A stretch of DNA of 64,000 nt from Kosakonia sp. BYX6 (GCF_038449125.1 NZ_CP151800.1:2452406-2516405), one strand, 5' to 3'; numbered from the stretch's first letter, positions 28,643 to 37,720 are shown. The notes: generated from the sequence alone by a model not told the origin. Made by a program: numbers and translations.

Positions 28643-29611
28643 TTATTTTGCGAAAAGAGAATTGAAGCGCTTCAGGACATCGCCACGTTCACTGGTGCCA
28701 CCGCTTTGCGTCGGTAGAACTTTCAGTTCGGTGAACAACGGGCGTTTCGCTTGCACGTCGGTGCGAGCCGGCATCAGCCAGGCATCGGCCACCATTTTTT
28801 GTCCTTCCGGGGAGAGTACGTAATCGACAAACGCTTTGGCGTCATCGGCGTGCTGGGTGGTTTTGAGGATCATCATCGGGCGTGGTGCAATGACCGTGCC
28901 GCTGGCCGGGAAAATCACTTTCAGAGATTCACCCTGGGCGATATTGCCGTAAGTGACGTAATCCACCGCGCCGAAAACCGCCGCTTTCGCGCCCTGCATC
29001 ACCGGCGTAACCGCCTGGGCGTTCGGACCGCTAACGACCATGCCGTTCTGTTTCAGCGCATCGAATAACTGCCAGGCTTTATCGCCCATGCCATTTTGCA
29101 ACCCGATCAGCAGATCGAGCGAGGCGCCAGAGAGTGCAGGATCTGGCGTCGTGACTTTGTCTTTAAAGTCGGCGGAAGTCAGATCCTGCCACTCTTTCGG
29201 TTCCGGGGTGCCGCTTTGGGTATTCCAGACAATCCCCAGCGCCGAAATCCCCTGCGCAATGAAGTCGGCGCTTTTCAGCGTATCCGGCACTTTATCGGCA
29301 TTGGCGCTGTGAAACGGCAACAACCAGCCGCGGTTGTGCAGATCTTCGGCAGTGTCCCACGACGCGGAAATCAGAATATCAGCCTGCGGGTTCGCCTGCT
29401 CGGCTTCCAGTCGCGCCATCACTTTGCCAGTGGTGGCCTGGAAAATATTCACTTTGACGCCGGTTTTTTGCTCGAAGCCGCTGGCGAGACTTTTCGCAAG
29501 CGATCCAGGACCGGCTGTGTAAACGGTGAGCGCGTGCGCGCTGGACATCATCATCGACGACAGCACCATGGCTAAAGCGACTCCTTTTTTCACGGACAAT
29601 AAAGCTTTCAT
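28643..29611 (-). CDS. Periplasmic binding protein of the FbpA/AfuA/2-AEP type
   Basis: 322 residues. A signal peptide ending near SSAHA (about 27) precedes an iron/phosphonate-type binding fold (LTVYTAGPGSLAKSLASGFEQ; ADILISASWDTAEDL; VDYVLSPEGQKMVAD). FbpA-type Tyr-Tyr iron ligands are not obvious near the C-terminus, which slightly favours an organic ligand over ferric iron. The start codon overlaps the stop of the ATPase gene by 4 bp. Confidence 0.82.
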   Translation of the reverse strand: MKALLSVKKGVALAMVLSSMMMSSAHALTVYTAGPGSLAKSLASGFEQKTGVKVNIFQATTGKVMARLEAEQANPQADILISASWDTAEDLHNRGWLLPFHSANADKVPDTLKSADFIAQGISALGIVWNTQSGTPEPKEWQDLTSADFKDKVTTPDPALSGASLDLLIGLQNGMGDKAWQLFDALKQNGMVVSGPNAQAVTPVMQGAKAAVFGAVDYVTYGNIAQGESLKVIFPASGTVIAPRPMMILKTTQHADDAKAFVDYVLSPEGQKMVADAWLMPARTDVQAKRPLFTELKVLPTQSGGTSERGDVLKRFNSLFAK

Positions 29612-30309
29612 GCAATTTCCCCTGAGGATGAAGTGACAGTTCGAACAGATTCAACGGTTCCGGATGCCAGATGCACAATGCGATCGGCGAGCCATTCGGC
29701 TTCGCGGCGATCGTGCGTCACATACACGGCGGTCGTTCCGAGTTGTCGCAGCAAACGCGCCATCTCATGACATAAGGATTCGCGAAGCTGGGTATCGAGG
29801 TTGGAGAGCGGTTCGTCAAACAGCAACACGCCGGGTTCGGCGACAATCGCCCGCGCCAGCGCCACACGCTGTTGCTGGCCGCCTGATAAACCGGCCGGTT
29901 TACGCTGGGCGAATTCCGCCAGCCCGACCCGCTCCAGCGCCTGCATTACGCGTTGCTCCCGCTCGCCGCGCGGTACATTGCGCATCTTCAGCGGGAATGC
30001 GACGTTTTGCGCCACACTCATGTGCGGCCACAGGGCGTAATCCTGGAACACCATGCCGATGTCGCGCGCTTCGGGCGGCAATGACCAGCCAGCTTTTGCC
30101 ACTAAACAATCGCCAAACCAGATTTCGCCTTCTGCCGGTTCACTCAGACCCGCTAACAGGCGCAGCAAAGTACTCTTGCCGCAGCCGGACGGCCCAAGCA
30201 GCGCAACGATACTGCCGGGTTGGATATGCAAATCGATATGGTTGAGAACGGTATGCGCGCCGAAGGCGAAGGAAACGCCTTGCAGCCGGATGTCAGTGAA
30301 TGCGTCCAT
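29608..30309 (-). CDS. ABC importer ATP-binding protein (Fe3+/phosphonate class)
   Basis: 233 residues from the ATG at 30309. Walker A GPSGCGKST (about 37-45), signature [15 protein letters not shown], Walker B VLLFDEPLSNLD and the H-loop in YVTHDRREAEWLA are intact. It lacks the C-terminal TOBE extension of longer relatives. It is first in the operon with the binding protein and fused permease. Confidence 0.87.
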   Translation of the reverse strand: MDAFTDIRLQGVSFAFGAHTVLNHIDLHIQPGSIVALLGPSGCGKSTLLRLLAGLSEPAEGEIWFGDCLVAKAGWSLPPEARDIGMVFQDYALWPHMSVAQNVAFPLKMRNVPRGEREQRVMQALERVGLAEFAQRKPAGLSGGQQQRVALARAIVAEPGVLLFDEPLSNLDTQLRESLCHEMARLLRQLGTTAVYVTHDRREAEWLADRIVHLASGTVESVRTVTSSSGEIA

Positions 30310-30510
30310 CAACGCCCTCCCGCGACAGGAAGCCGTTTTCCGCACTCACCTGCACAAAAATCAGGGGAGTAAACATCTTGTATCCTCTTTGGGATTTGAT
30401 TGCGGCTGACTATAGGCAGGGAATGTGACGAAGAAATGACGCCAATATTGCGCGTTGATTTTTAAGCAATGTCTACACTGAAGGGTATCTTTCCTTGATG
30501 AATAAAAGGG

Positions 30511-32295
30511 ATGTCCGTGCGAATCGCAACGATTACCAATTTTGCCTATGTCGCCACGGTGGTGTTAACGCTCAGCTCAGGTGTCGCCCTCTTTCTGGCG
30601 TCAAATGCAGAACATAACGAGCGGGCGATGGTGGCGCAAAACCGTGTGTTCGACCAACTTACCGACGAACTGGAAAAAGAGGCGTTTGCCTTAAGCGAAC
30701 TGGCGCGGGAAGGCGTGATCAAAAAACAGCCGGAAACGATTCAAAGCTGGAAAACCCGTGCCGAGCAAGACATCAGCCTGGAAAACCGCCTCGCTGCCCT
30801 GCGCGATACTGGGGCTTCCGATGAAGAGTTAATGATCCTGCGCGATGGCATTTCCACGCTGGATCAACTGGAAGATGAGCAACGCATCGCCATTAGCGAT
30901 GTGGAAACCGGAAAAATCGATGAGGCGATGAACCTGCTGTACAGCGCCAATTACGAGGAGCGGCTTGCTGAAAGCGAATACCGTTTCGCGCATTTTCGCA
31001 GCCTTTCGGATCAGCGCACCCAGGCCGCCATCAACGACGCCACTGAGCGCTCTTTGCGCCTGCGTACATTCTCGGAAATCATGGTCGGTCTGACCGCCCT
31101 GCTGTTTCTGTTTGTGCTCGGTTTTATTATCAAACACCGAATTCTGCGCCCGGTGGTGACGCTCAGCGATGTGGTGAATCGGCTGGCGACGCAGGATTAC
31201 AACGTTGAAGCGCCCGTGCTGGCGCAGGTCGATGAAATTGGCGATATGGCGCAGGCGATCCGCGTATTTCGTGAAAACGGCCTTGCCCGCCAGCGGCTGG
31301 AGCAAGAGCGCGATGCGGAATGGGCGACGCGCACGCTGTTGGCACGCATGACGCAGCGCCTGCAAGGGTGTGATTCCCACAGCGCGATTGTGCGGGTGAT
31401 CAGCCGTTTCGCGCCGAAAATCATCCCGGACATGGGCGGGCGTTTGTATCTGCTCGAAAGCCGCCGCAATCGCATGAAGTGCGTGGCGCGCTGGGGTTTA
31501 CCACCGGGTGAGGATGCGCCATTTGCACCGGAAAGTTGTTGGGCGCTGAAACGCGGGCAACTGCACAGCCCCGGCAATGGCACAGTGGATATGCCGTGCG
31601 AACATGTTTTGCCGGAGATTGCGTCGCGAGCCATCTGTGTACCGCTGAATGCCCAGAACAAAAGCATCGGGCTGCTGACTTTTGATAACTACACGCCAGG
31701 CAAAGAGCCGCCGTATATCTACCTGGAACTGCTGGCCGAAACGCTGGCGCTGGCGTTAGCCAACCAAATCCTGCGCGATACGCTGACGGAAAAAGCGACG
31801 CACGATTCGCTGACCGGCCTGCGTAACCGCTACAGCCTTGAAGAGAGCATCCGCGGCATGATCGACCAGGCCATGGTGGAAGGCACCCTGCTCAGTTGCC
31901 TGATGCTCGATGTGGATTACTTCAAAAAACTCAATGACCAGCACGGTCATGAAGCGGGCGATAAAGTGCTGCGCGAGCTGGCGCGGGTTATTACCGATAC
32001 GCTTGGTGATAACGGCGTTGCGTTTCGCTACGGCGGCGAAGAGTTTCTGCTGATCCTGCCGAATACCAACGAAATCGAGGCAAAAAACGTCGGCCAGACA
32101 CTGCTCAATAACGTGTCCAATCACATTATGCTGTACGAATCGCAAGATATCGGGCCGGTGTCGGTTTCCATCGGCCTGGCCACCTGGCCGCGTCACGCCA
32201 GAGCTGATAATCTGGTGCGTGCCGCCGACCTGGCCCTTTATAGGGCGAAGGAACAGGGGCGCGGGCAAATTGTGGTCGCCAGAAACACCGGCTAA
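30511..32295 (+). CDS. Membrane diguanylate cyclase with 4-helix sensor, HAMP, GAF and GGDEF domains
   Basis: 594 residues. TM1 (about 9-30) and TM2 (about 188-208) bracket a helical periplasmic sensor, then HAMP (about 209-265), GAF (about 280-420, GRLYLLESRRNRMKCVARWG) and GGDEF (about 430-590). The active-site motif is GGEEF at 508-512, a functional variant. No RxxD inhibitory site precedes it, so product inhibition through the I-site is not expected. It should make c-di-GMP in response to a periplasmic and a cytoplasmic signal. Flanking genes do not identify the input. Confidence 0.88.
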   Translation: MSVRIATITNFAYVATVVLTLSSGVALFLASNAEHNERAMVAQNRVFDQLTDELEKEAFALSELAREGVIKKQPETIQSWKTRAEQDISLENRLAALRDTGASDEELMILRDGISTLDQLEDEQRIAISDVETGKIDEAMNLLYSANYEERLAESEYRFAHFRSLSDQRTQAAINDATERSLRLRTFSEIMVGLTALLFLFVLGFIIKHRILRPVVTLSDVVNRLATQDYNVEAPVLAQVDEIGDMAQAIRVFRENGLARQRLEQERDAEWATRTLLARMTQRLQGCDSHSAIVRVISRFAPKIIPDMGGRLYLLESRRNRMKCVARWGLPPGEDAPFAPESCWALKRGQLHSPGNGTVDMPCEHVLPEIASRAICVPLNAQNKSIGLLTFDNYTPGKEPPYIYLELLAETLALALANQILRDTLTEKATHDSLTGLRNRYSLEESIRGMIDQAMVEGTLLSCLMLDVDYFKKLNDQHGHEAGDKVLRELARVITDTLGDNGVAFRYGGEEFLLILPNTNEIEAKNVGQTLLNNVSNHIMLYESQDIGPVSVSIGLATWPRHARADNLVRAADLALYRAKEQGRGQIVVARNTG

Positions 32296-32324
32296 CGCCG
32301 GTCACTCTCGAAAAAGGAAACGTT

Positions 32325-32897
32325 ATGAGCTATTTCCGCCCTGTGGCCTTAGAGCACGCCAGCCGCCTGCTTAACCACGGCCCGACCATTATGATCACCA
32401 GCCGCGATGAGCAAATCGACCGGCGCAATGTGATGACGGCGGCCTGGTCGATGCCGGTGGAATTCTCTCCGCCGCGTATCGCGATTGTGGTGGATAAAAG
32501 CACCTGGTCGCGCGAGTTGATTGAGCGCAGCGGGATGTTCGGCATTGTGGTGCCGGGTGTTGCGGCCACTAACTGGAGTTATGCCGTCGGCAGCATTACC
32601 GGGCGTGATGAAGACAAATTTAACTGCTATGGCATTCCCGCGTTTGCCGGGCCGGTGCTCGGTTTGCCGGTGATTGAAGAGAAGTGTCTGGCGTGGATGG
32701 AGTGCCGCTTGCTGCCCCCTACTGCCGCTCAGGAAAAATACGACACGCTGTTTGGCGAAGTGGTGTCTGCTGCAGCCGATGAGCGGGCGTTTATTAATGG
32801 TCGCTGGCAATTTGACGATGACAAACTGAATACCATTCACCATTTGGGCGGCGGGAATTTTGTCACCAGCGGCAAGCACATTACCGCGGGTCAATAA
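32325..32897 (+). CDS. Flavin reductase-like, FMN-binding split-barrel protein
   Basis: 190 residues matching flavin reductase-like domain proteins that bind FMN (IMITSRDEQIDRRNVMTAAWSMPVEFSPPRIAIVVDK early; GLPVIEEKCLAWMECRL in the middle). Such proteins reduce flavin with NAD(P)H or act as small flavoenzymes. A AAAGGAAA ribosome site lies 7 nt upstream. It follows the cyclase gene by 29 bp and may be cotranscribed. The physiological substrate is unknown. Confidence 0.82.
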   Translation: MSYFRPVALEHASRLLNHGPTIMITSRDEQIDRRNVMTAAWSMPVEFSPPRIAIVVDKSTWSRELIERSGMFGIVVPGVAATNWSYAVGSITGRDEDKFNCYGIPAFAGPVLGLPVIEEKCLAWMECRLLPPTAAQEKYDTLFGEVVSAAADERAFINGRWQFDDDKLNTIHHLGGGNFVTSGKHITAGQ

Positions 32898-33051
32898 GGC
32901 TCTCGTTGCGGGGTAAATCAGAAGTTTCATGTTTACAGCGGGCGGCGGGTAACCCTTACTTAATCAAGAAAGTCACTCCCTGCGTCGCCCTGTGCTGTCG
33001 CTGACGCAATACTTCATCATTCGATTCACCCGATAAGAAGAGTGCGCAGCT

Positions 33052-34152
33052 ATGGCGATTGCAACCAGTTACCCCGGCCTGTATTTAAACGAAGAAACAG
33101 CGGTTAATTTGTCGGTGACCAGCAGTGCTACGGCGATCCCCGTTTTTACTTTTGAAAAACGGGATACAGAATATGCGCCTTCAGCGACGATGCTGCATTT
33201 AAACAACTGGGCTGAGTTTTACGCGCTGATTGGTCGCGATGATAGTGGATCCCACTTTTTTGATAGCCTCAAATTTTGGTTTATGAGCGGTGGCGGCCCC
33301 TGCTACATGGTCAGGCGGGAACATCTTATCGAGGAATTGGTGAAATATGACGATATCACCCTGGTCGTTGAAGCCGGCTCAGTATTAAGTGCAGAGACGA
33401 CACAAAAACAACAAATGTATGCCGATTTTCTCACCGTGCGACAGCAAATGCCGACTCTCTTTGGACTGTTTGATGGTTTGCAGTCCGATATTTCAAACGC
33501 AGAGAGCGTCGATGAATTCATGAAATATCATCCCGCCACACCGTATGCAGCGGCGTTTTATCCATGGCAGAAGGTTGACTGGTCCTCTTCCGCCATTCCC
33601 CCCAGTGTCGTCGCGGCTGTCTCCATCGCCAGAACCGATCGCGTCCGTGGCGTATGGAAAGCGCCGGCCAATGTCGTCATTAACGGCATCACGCCGATGT
33701 TTTCTGTCAGCAATAACATTCAGGCGAAATATTATCGGGGCAAGGCGCTGAACATGATTCGTCGCTTTGGCAGCACAGGAACGGTTGTCTGGGGCAGCCG
33801 CACGCTGGAAGACAGCGATAAATGGCGTTATATCCCGGTACGCCGATTATTTGGTATGGCCGAGCATGATATTCGAAAATTGTTAAGGGGGTTGATTTAC
33901 GAACCCAATAGCAGCATCACCTGGCAACGTGTCAAAGTCGCGCTTGATAGTTATCTGCATGACTTATGGAAAAAAGGCGCGCTGGCGGGCAGCAAGCCAG
34001 AGGAAGCCTGGTTTGTGGAGGTGGGGAAAAACATCACCATGTCCGAAGAAGAGATAAGCCAAGGGAAATTGATTATTCGTGTTGGCATGGCCGCCGTGCG
34101 TCCAGCCGAATTTATTCTTCTCGAGTTCTCACAGAAGATCGCGATGTTATAA
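33052..34152 (+). CDS. Orphan contractile-tail sheath protein (phage/R-tailocin/eCIS type)
   Basis: 366 residues with the hallmarks of tail sheath proteins: N-terminal TSYPGLYLNEE, a central IPPSVVAAVSIARTDRVRGV and KAPANVVINGI, then VVWGSRTL, WRYIPVRRLFGM, and the C-terminal handshake region with KLIIRVGMAAVRPAEFILLEFSQ. Sheath subunits polymerise around an inner tube and contract to drive it through a membrane. The length is near the shorter sheaths of extracellular contractile injection systems. No tube, baseplate, spike or ATPase gene is present in this window. Base use looks more AT-rich than the flanks, hinting at acquisition. Ribosome site AAGAAGAG is weak. Confidence 0.85.
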   Translation: MAIATSYPGLYLNEETAVNLSVTSSATAIPVFTFEKRDTEYAPSATMLHLNNWAEFYALIGRDDSGSHFFDSLKFWFMSGGGPCYMVRREHLIEELVKYDDITLVVEAGSVLSAETTQKQQMYADFLTVRQQMPTLFGLFDGLQSDISNAESVDEFMKYHPATPYAAAFYPWQKVDWSSSAIPPSVVAAVSIARTDRVRGVWKAPANVVINGITPMFSVSNNIQAKYYRGKALNMIRRFGSTGTVVWGSRTLEDSDKWRYIPVRRLFGMAEHDIRKLLRGLIYEPNSSITWQRVKVALDSYLHDLWKKGALAGSKPEEAWFVEVGKNITMSEEEISQGKLIIRVGMAAVRPAEFILLEFSQKIAML

Positions 34153-34226
34153 ATAGTCGGGTGAATATAGGGCACCCCGGATAACGGATGCCCCAGCCGA
34201 AACGGATAAAGTGCGGCGACAGGCGA

Positions 34227-34457
34227 TTACATGCTGTAGCCTGGCTTTTTGAGCAGTTTGTCCATTTGCGGAGCGATGTCGGTATCCCAGGCCAGCGCTT
34301 TCCAGTCTTCGGGCGACACTTCATTTAGCGCAATGCTTATTGAACTCTCTTTGCTGTTCAGGTGGCGAATAATCACATCAGCGATATCCGCCGCCAGGGC
34401 GCTTTTTTGCTCATCGTTCAGATCGCGGGGAAAACATTTGATATCAACGTGCGGCAT
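34227..34457 (-). CDS. pptA: 4-oxalocrotonate tautomerase family protein PptA
   Basis: 76 residues (E. coli 77) beginning [13 protein letters not shown]. Removal of Met exposes Pro1, the catalytic base of the tautomerase superfamily. E. coli PptA ketonises phenylenolpyruvate in vitro; its natural role is unknown. The C-terminal KKPGYSM agrees with E. coli. Confidence 0.93.
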   Translation of the reverse strand: MPHVDIKCFPRDLNDEQKSALAADIADVIIRHLNSKESSISIALNEVSPEDWKALAWDTDIAPQMDKLLKKPGYSM

Positions 34458-34514
34458 AGCAAACTCCTTGTGTTAAGAGAACGTTAAAGTAGCACAGCCG
34501 CGTTCAGTCAATTA

Positions 34515-34625
34515 TCAAATAATGTCGTTACGCTTAGGCACTAATTGATAAGGGATTTCGGCCAGCGTCAGCATCACTTCGCTGATTGCCGACCCCCAAC
34601 CGGGAACGCCATAAACCGTCAACAT
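34515..34625 (-). pseudogene. Glutathione S-transferase remnant (internal deletion)
   Basis: A 36-codon frame begins MLTVYGVPGWGSAISEVM and continues to IPYQ, the N-terminal thioredoxin-fold strand and helix of YncG-like glutathione S-transferases (normally about 205 residues). It then ends after only nine more residues (LVPKRNDII), resembling the extreme C-terminus of such proteins. The likely explanation is an in-frame deletion of about 170 codons. The product would be non-functional as a transferase. The C-terminal match is from memory of the family and needs an alignment. Confidence 0.65.
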
Positions 34626-34658
34626 AAGGCCACCTTGAATTCAGAGTGAATCCTAAGC

Positions 34659-35186
34659 TTAGGCCAGAGTGGCGAGAAATTCGTTTGCCTGCCGGGGGCT
34701 GGTAAGACGCACGAAACGCACGTGCTGATAGCGAGGGTCGGCCAGATCAGCTTCATAACGTGCGCGGTTGGTGCGCCAGGTTTTCAGCGTCCAGAGAATA
34801 ATCGACTCGCGGCTTAAGAACGAACGGCGAAAAGTTTCATAATTGCCAGTGCCCGGCCATAACTCGTGGCGGTGCCACGCCCGCCGGATAGCACGAAGCA
34901 GCGCCTGGCGCAGCGTGCGCCAGAAACCGTAATCAACCCAGACGACGATATCGACATTGCGCCATTTAATATCGCGGCTGCGGTTATAATTGCCGTCCAG
35001 CACCCAACCCGGTTGCGCCAGCAGTTGCTCCAGCCGGGCAAACAACTCTTCATCCGGCGTCCCCTGCCAGTTTGTCCGCCAGTACAACACATCCATTTCG
35101 ATATACGGCACATTGAGCTTGCCGGCGAGACGCTTTGCCAGCGTGGATTTGCCGCTGCCGCTGGTGCCGATCACGTTGATTCGCAT
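34659..35186 (-). CDS. P-loop NTPase of the adenylate-kinase-like / topology modulation family
   Basis: 175 residues from the ATG at 35186. Walker A GTSGSGKST (residues 7-15) begins at the N-terminus, followed by MDVLYWRTNWQGTP, GWVLDGNYNR and a basic C-terminal half. This is the layout of proteins annotated as DNA topology modulation protein FlaR or small-molecule kinase-like ATPases. The reaction is unknown. It begins 4 bp after the stop of the LacI-type regulator, so the two are probably cotranscribed. Confidence 0.8.
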   Translation of the reverse strand: MRINVIGTSGSGKSTLAKRLAGKLNVPYIEMDVLYWRTNWQGTPDEELFARLEQLLAQPGWVLDGNYNRSRDIKWRNVDIVVWVDYGFWRTLRQALLRAIRRAWHRHELWPGTGNYETFRRSFLSRESIILWTLKTWRTNRARYEADLADPRYQHVRFVRLTSPRQANEFLATLA

Positions 35187-35190
35187 GACG

Positions 35191-36204
35191 TTACGCCGAT
35201 TCCCGCTCAACAAAATGGAAACCGATATCCACGATTTGCTCGTTGGCACTGTTTCCTTCTATGCGATCCGCCAGTAGCGTTGCCGCCCGCTGGCCAATAA
35301 TTTGCCGATCGACGCTGACGGTGGTAATGGCGGGCTGATTCCCGGCGGCAAAATCGAGATCGCCAAAACCAATCACCGCCACATCCTGCGGCACCCGCAA
35401 GCCACGCGATTGCACCTCGATAATCGCCCCTTGCGCCAGGGTGTCTGAGCTGCACACGATGACATCAAAATCACCGACTTCCAGCAATCGCGCCATCCCC
35501 TCGCGACCCGAGGTAAAGCGCGCGGGCAACGCCACATCGACACTCACAGGCTCGGTAATGCCGTTACGCGCCAGCACGTCGCACAGCCCGGCTTTACGCT
35601 GCGCGGCACGTTTATCAACGGTCCACAGCAAACCGGGGCGACGGTAACCTTTACGCAGCAGATAATCGGCGGTGGCCTGGCCGACTTTTTCATGGGAAAA
35701 GCCCACCAGCATATCCAGCGGCGTCGGGGTTAAATCCCAGATTTCCACCACCGGAACGCTGGCGTTAAGGATCACTTTTTTCAGATCCGTCGAGTGGTGA
35801 ATGCCGGTTAACACAATGCCGTCCGGGCGGCGGGAAAGCAGCGCAGCCACCAGTTCGGCTTCCGTTTGTTGGGTATAACCGGCAACGCACAACAGCATAT
35901 GGTAGCCGCGCACCGCCAGTTCATCACTGATGGCCTGGATGGTATCGACAAACATATTGTTATTGATTTGCGGGACGACAACGGCAATCAGTTTGCTGCG
36001 ACGTGACGCGAGCCCACCCGCCAGCGCGTTGGGGATATAACCGGTGGCTTTAACGGCGGCGATCACTTTTTCCACCGTTTTTGGCCGCACCAGTTGTGGC
36101 GTGTTAAGCGCCCGACTTACGGTCATGGAAGAGAGCCCTGCCGCGCGGGCAACATCCTCAAGCGTGGGCGCACGCGGTGGTACGGAACGAGATGTTTTTG
36201 ACAT
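35191..36204 (-). CDS. LacI-family transcriptional regulator
   Basis: 337 residues from the ATG at 36204 (a GTG two codons upstream is possible). The helix-turn-helix TLEDVARAAGLSSMTVSRALN and hinge helix near NALAGGLASRRS precede a periplasmic-binding-type effector domain. It is divergent from the talarate/galactarate dehydratase gene with a near-palindrome in between, so it is the probable local regulator responding to a sugar acid. The GntR/IdnR-like N-terminus also points to sugar acids. Confidence 0.87.
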   Translation of the reverse strand: MSKTSRSVPPRAPTLEDVARAAGLSSMTVSRALNTPQLVRPKTVEKVIAAVKATGYIPNALAGGLASRRSKLIAVVVPQINNNMFVDTIQAISDELAVRGYHMLLCVAGYTQQTEAELVAALLSRRPDGIVLTGIHHSTDLKKVILNASVPVVEIWDLTPTPLDMLVGFSHEKVGQATADYLLRKGYRRPGLLWTVDKRAAQRKAGLCDVLARNGITEPVSVDVALPARFTSGREGMARLLEVGDFDVIVCSSDTLAQGAIIEVQSRGLRVPQDVAVIGFGDLDFAAGNQPAITTVSVDRQIIGQRAATLLADRIEGNSANEQIVDIGFHFVERESA

Positions 36205-36523
36205 GGTCACTCACAGTGAATTTAGGGCATTCATCGTTATTCGTGTTGGATTTTGTATTATACGCGCTTCTCCTTTCATTACCCGCTCCACCCCATAAAT
36301 CAGTGAGTTAGGTAACATTTTATTGCTAATATGTTAGCGATATCATCTTTTTATAAAAGATCACGTGTGGAGTGCTGTTTTGTGATTCACTTAACATTTC
36401 ATGCCCTTTTGATCAGTTGATTTGTGATCGGTTGTACAAAATCACGGCATTGCGCTGGTCAGTATCAGCGTCTGGATTTACAAATGTTAGCGCAAACATT
36501 CATATCATTCACAGGAGCTAATC
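36205..36523. other. 319-bp divergent control region of the LacI regulator and the dehydratase
   Basis: An 18-bp near-palindrome AATGTTAGCGCAAACATT (36483-36500; 16 of 18 positions symmetric) lies 23 bp before the dehydratase start, a probable LacI-family operator. A partial copy (ATGTTAGCGAT) occurs near 36331-36341, suggesting a two-site arrangement. An AGGAG ribosome site lies at 36512-36516. No gene is visible. Confidence 0.6.
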
Positions 36524-37720
36524 ATGACCGTAAGTGCGAATTCAGATGCCGTGACCTATGCCAAAACCGCAGGGGCAAAAACCGCGGCAGAAACCGGCGA
36601 CCGTATCGAGTGGGTAAAACTCTCCCTCGCCTTTCTGCCGCTCGCGACGCCCGTTAGCGATGCCAAAGTTTTAACTGGCCGCCAGAAACCGCTGACCGAA
36701 GTGGCGATTATTATTGCGGAAATCCGCAGCCGCGATGGTTTTGAAGGCGTGGGATTTAGTTACTCGAAACGCGCGGGGGGTCAGGGTATTTATGCGCACG
36801 CCAAAGAGATCGCCGATAACCTGCTCGGCGAAGATCCGAACGATATCGACAAAATTTACACCAAACTGCTGTGGGCTGGCGCTTCCGTTGGCCGCAGCGG
36901 CATGGCGGTACAGGCCATCTCCCCTCTCGATATTGCGCTGTGGGATATGAAAGCCAAACGCGCCGGTTTGCCGCTGGCGAAACTGCTCGGCGCGCACCGC
37001 GATTCCGTTCAGTGTTACAACACCTCTGGCGGTTTCCTGCATACGCCGCTGGATCAGGTACTGAAAAACGTCACTATCTCCCGAGAAAACGGTATCGGCG
37101 GGATCAAAATTAAAGTCGGTCAACCGGACACCAAAGAAGATATTCGCCGTTTAACAGCGGTGCGCGAAGCGCTGGGTGATGACTTTCCGCTGATGGTGGA
37201 TGCCAACCAGCAATGGGATCGCGAAACCGCGATCCGCATGGGTCGCCAGATGGAGAAGTTCAACCTTATCTGGATTGAAGAGCCGCTGGACGCCTATGAC
37301 GTAGAAGGCCATGCGCAGCTGGCTGCCGCGCTGGATACGCCGATCGCCACCGGCGAAATGCTGACCAGTTTCCGTGAACACGAACAGTTGATCCTCGGCA
37401 ACGCCAGCGACTTCGTACAGCCGGACGCCCCGCGCGTCGGCGGGATCTCCCCGTTTTTGAAAATCATGGATCTGGCGGCGAAACACAACCGTAAACTGGC
37501 ACCGCATTTTGCGATGGAAGTCCACCTGCATCTTTCTGCCGCTTACCCGCTGGAGCCGTGGCTGGAGCACTTCGAATGGCTGAACCCGTTGTTCAACGAG
37601 CAACTGGAACTGCGCGGCGGGCGCATGTATGTTTCTGACCGCCACGGTCTGGGGTTCACCCTCAGCGAGCAAGCCCGCGCCTGGACGCAACTGAGCTGTG
37701 AGTTTGGCAAACGCCCTTAA
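36524..37720 (+). CDS. L-talarate/galactarate dehydratase (enolase superfamily)
   Basis: 398 residues, the same length as the characterised Salmonella L-talarate/galactarate dehydratase and closely similar throughout. Active-site residues fall at the published positions: Lys195 and Lys197 (KIK), metal ligands Asp226, Glu252 and Glu278, and His328. It dehydrates L-talarate or galactarate to a 2-keto-3-deoxy sugar acid. No transporter or later pathway gene is adjacent, so downstream steps must be encoded elsewhere. Confidence 0.93.
   Translation: MTVSANSDAVTYAKTAGAKTAAETGDRIEWVKLSLAFLPLATPVSDAKVLTGRQKPLTEVAIIIAEIRSRDGFEGVGFSYSKRAGGQGIYAHAKEIADNLLGEDPNDIDKIYTKLLWAGASVGRSGMAVQAISPLDIALWDMKAKRAGLPLAKLLGAHRDSVQCYNTSGGFLHTPLDQVLKNVTISRENGIGGIKIKVGQPDTKEDIRRLTAVREALGDDFPLMVDANQQWDRETAIRMGRQMEKFNLIWIEEPLDAYDVEGHAQLAAALDTPIATGEMLTSFREHEQLILGNASDFVQPDAPRVGGISPFLKIMDLAAKHNRKLAPHFAMEVHLHLSAAYPLEPWLEHFEWLNPLFNEQLELRGGRMYVSDRHGLGFTLSEQARAWTQLSCEFGKRP

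Noticed and set aside
33052-34152. Prophage or tailocin cluster around the sheath gene
   Set aside because: No other phage gene, integrase, tRNA attachment site or tail component is visible in the surrounding sequence.
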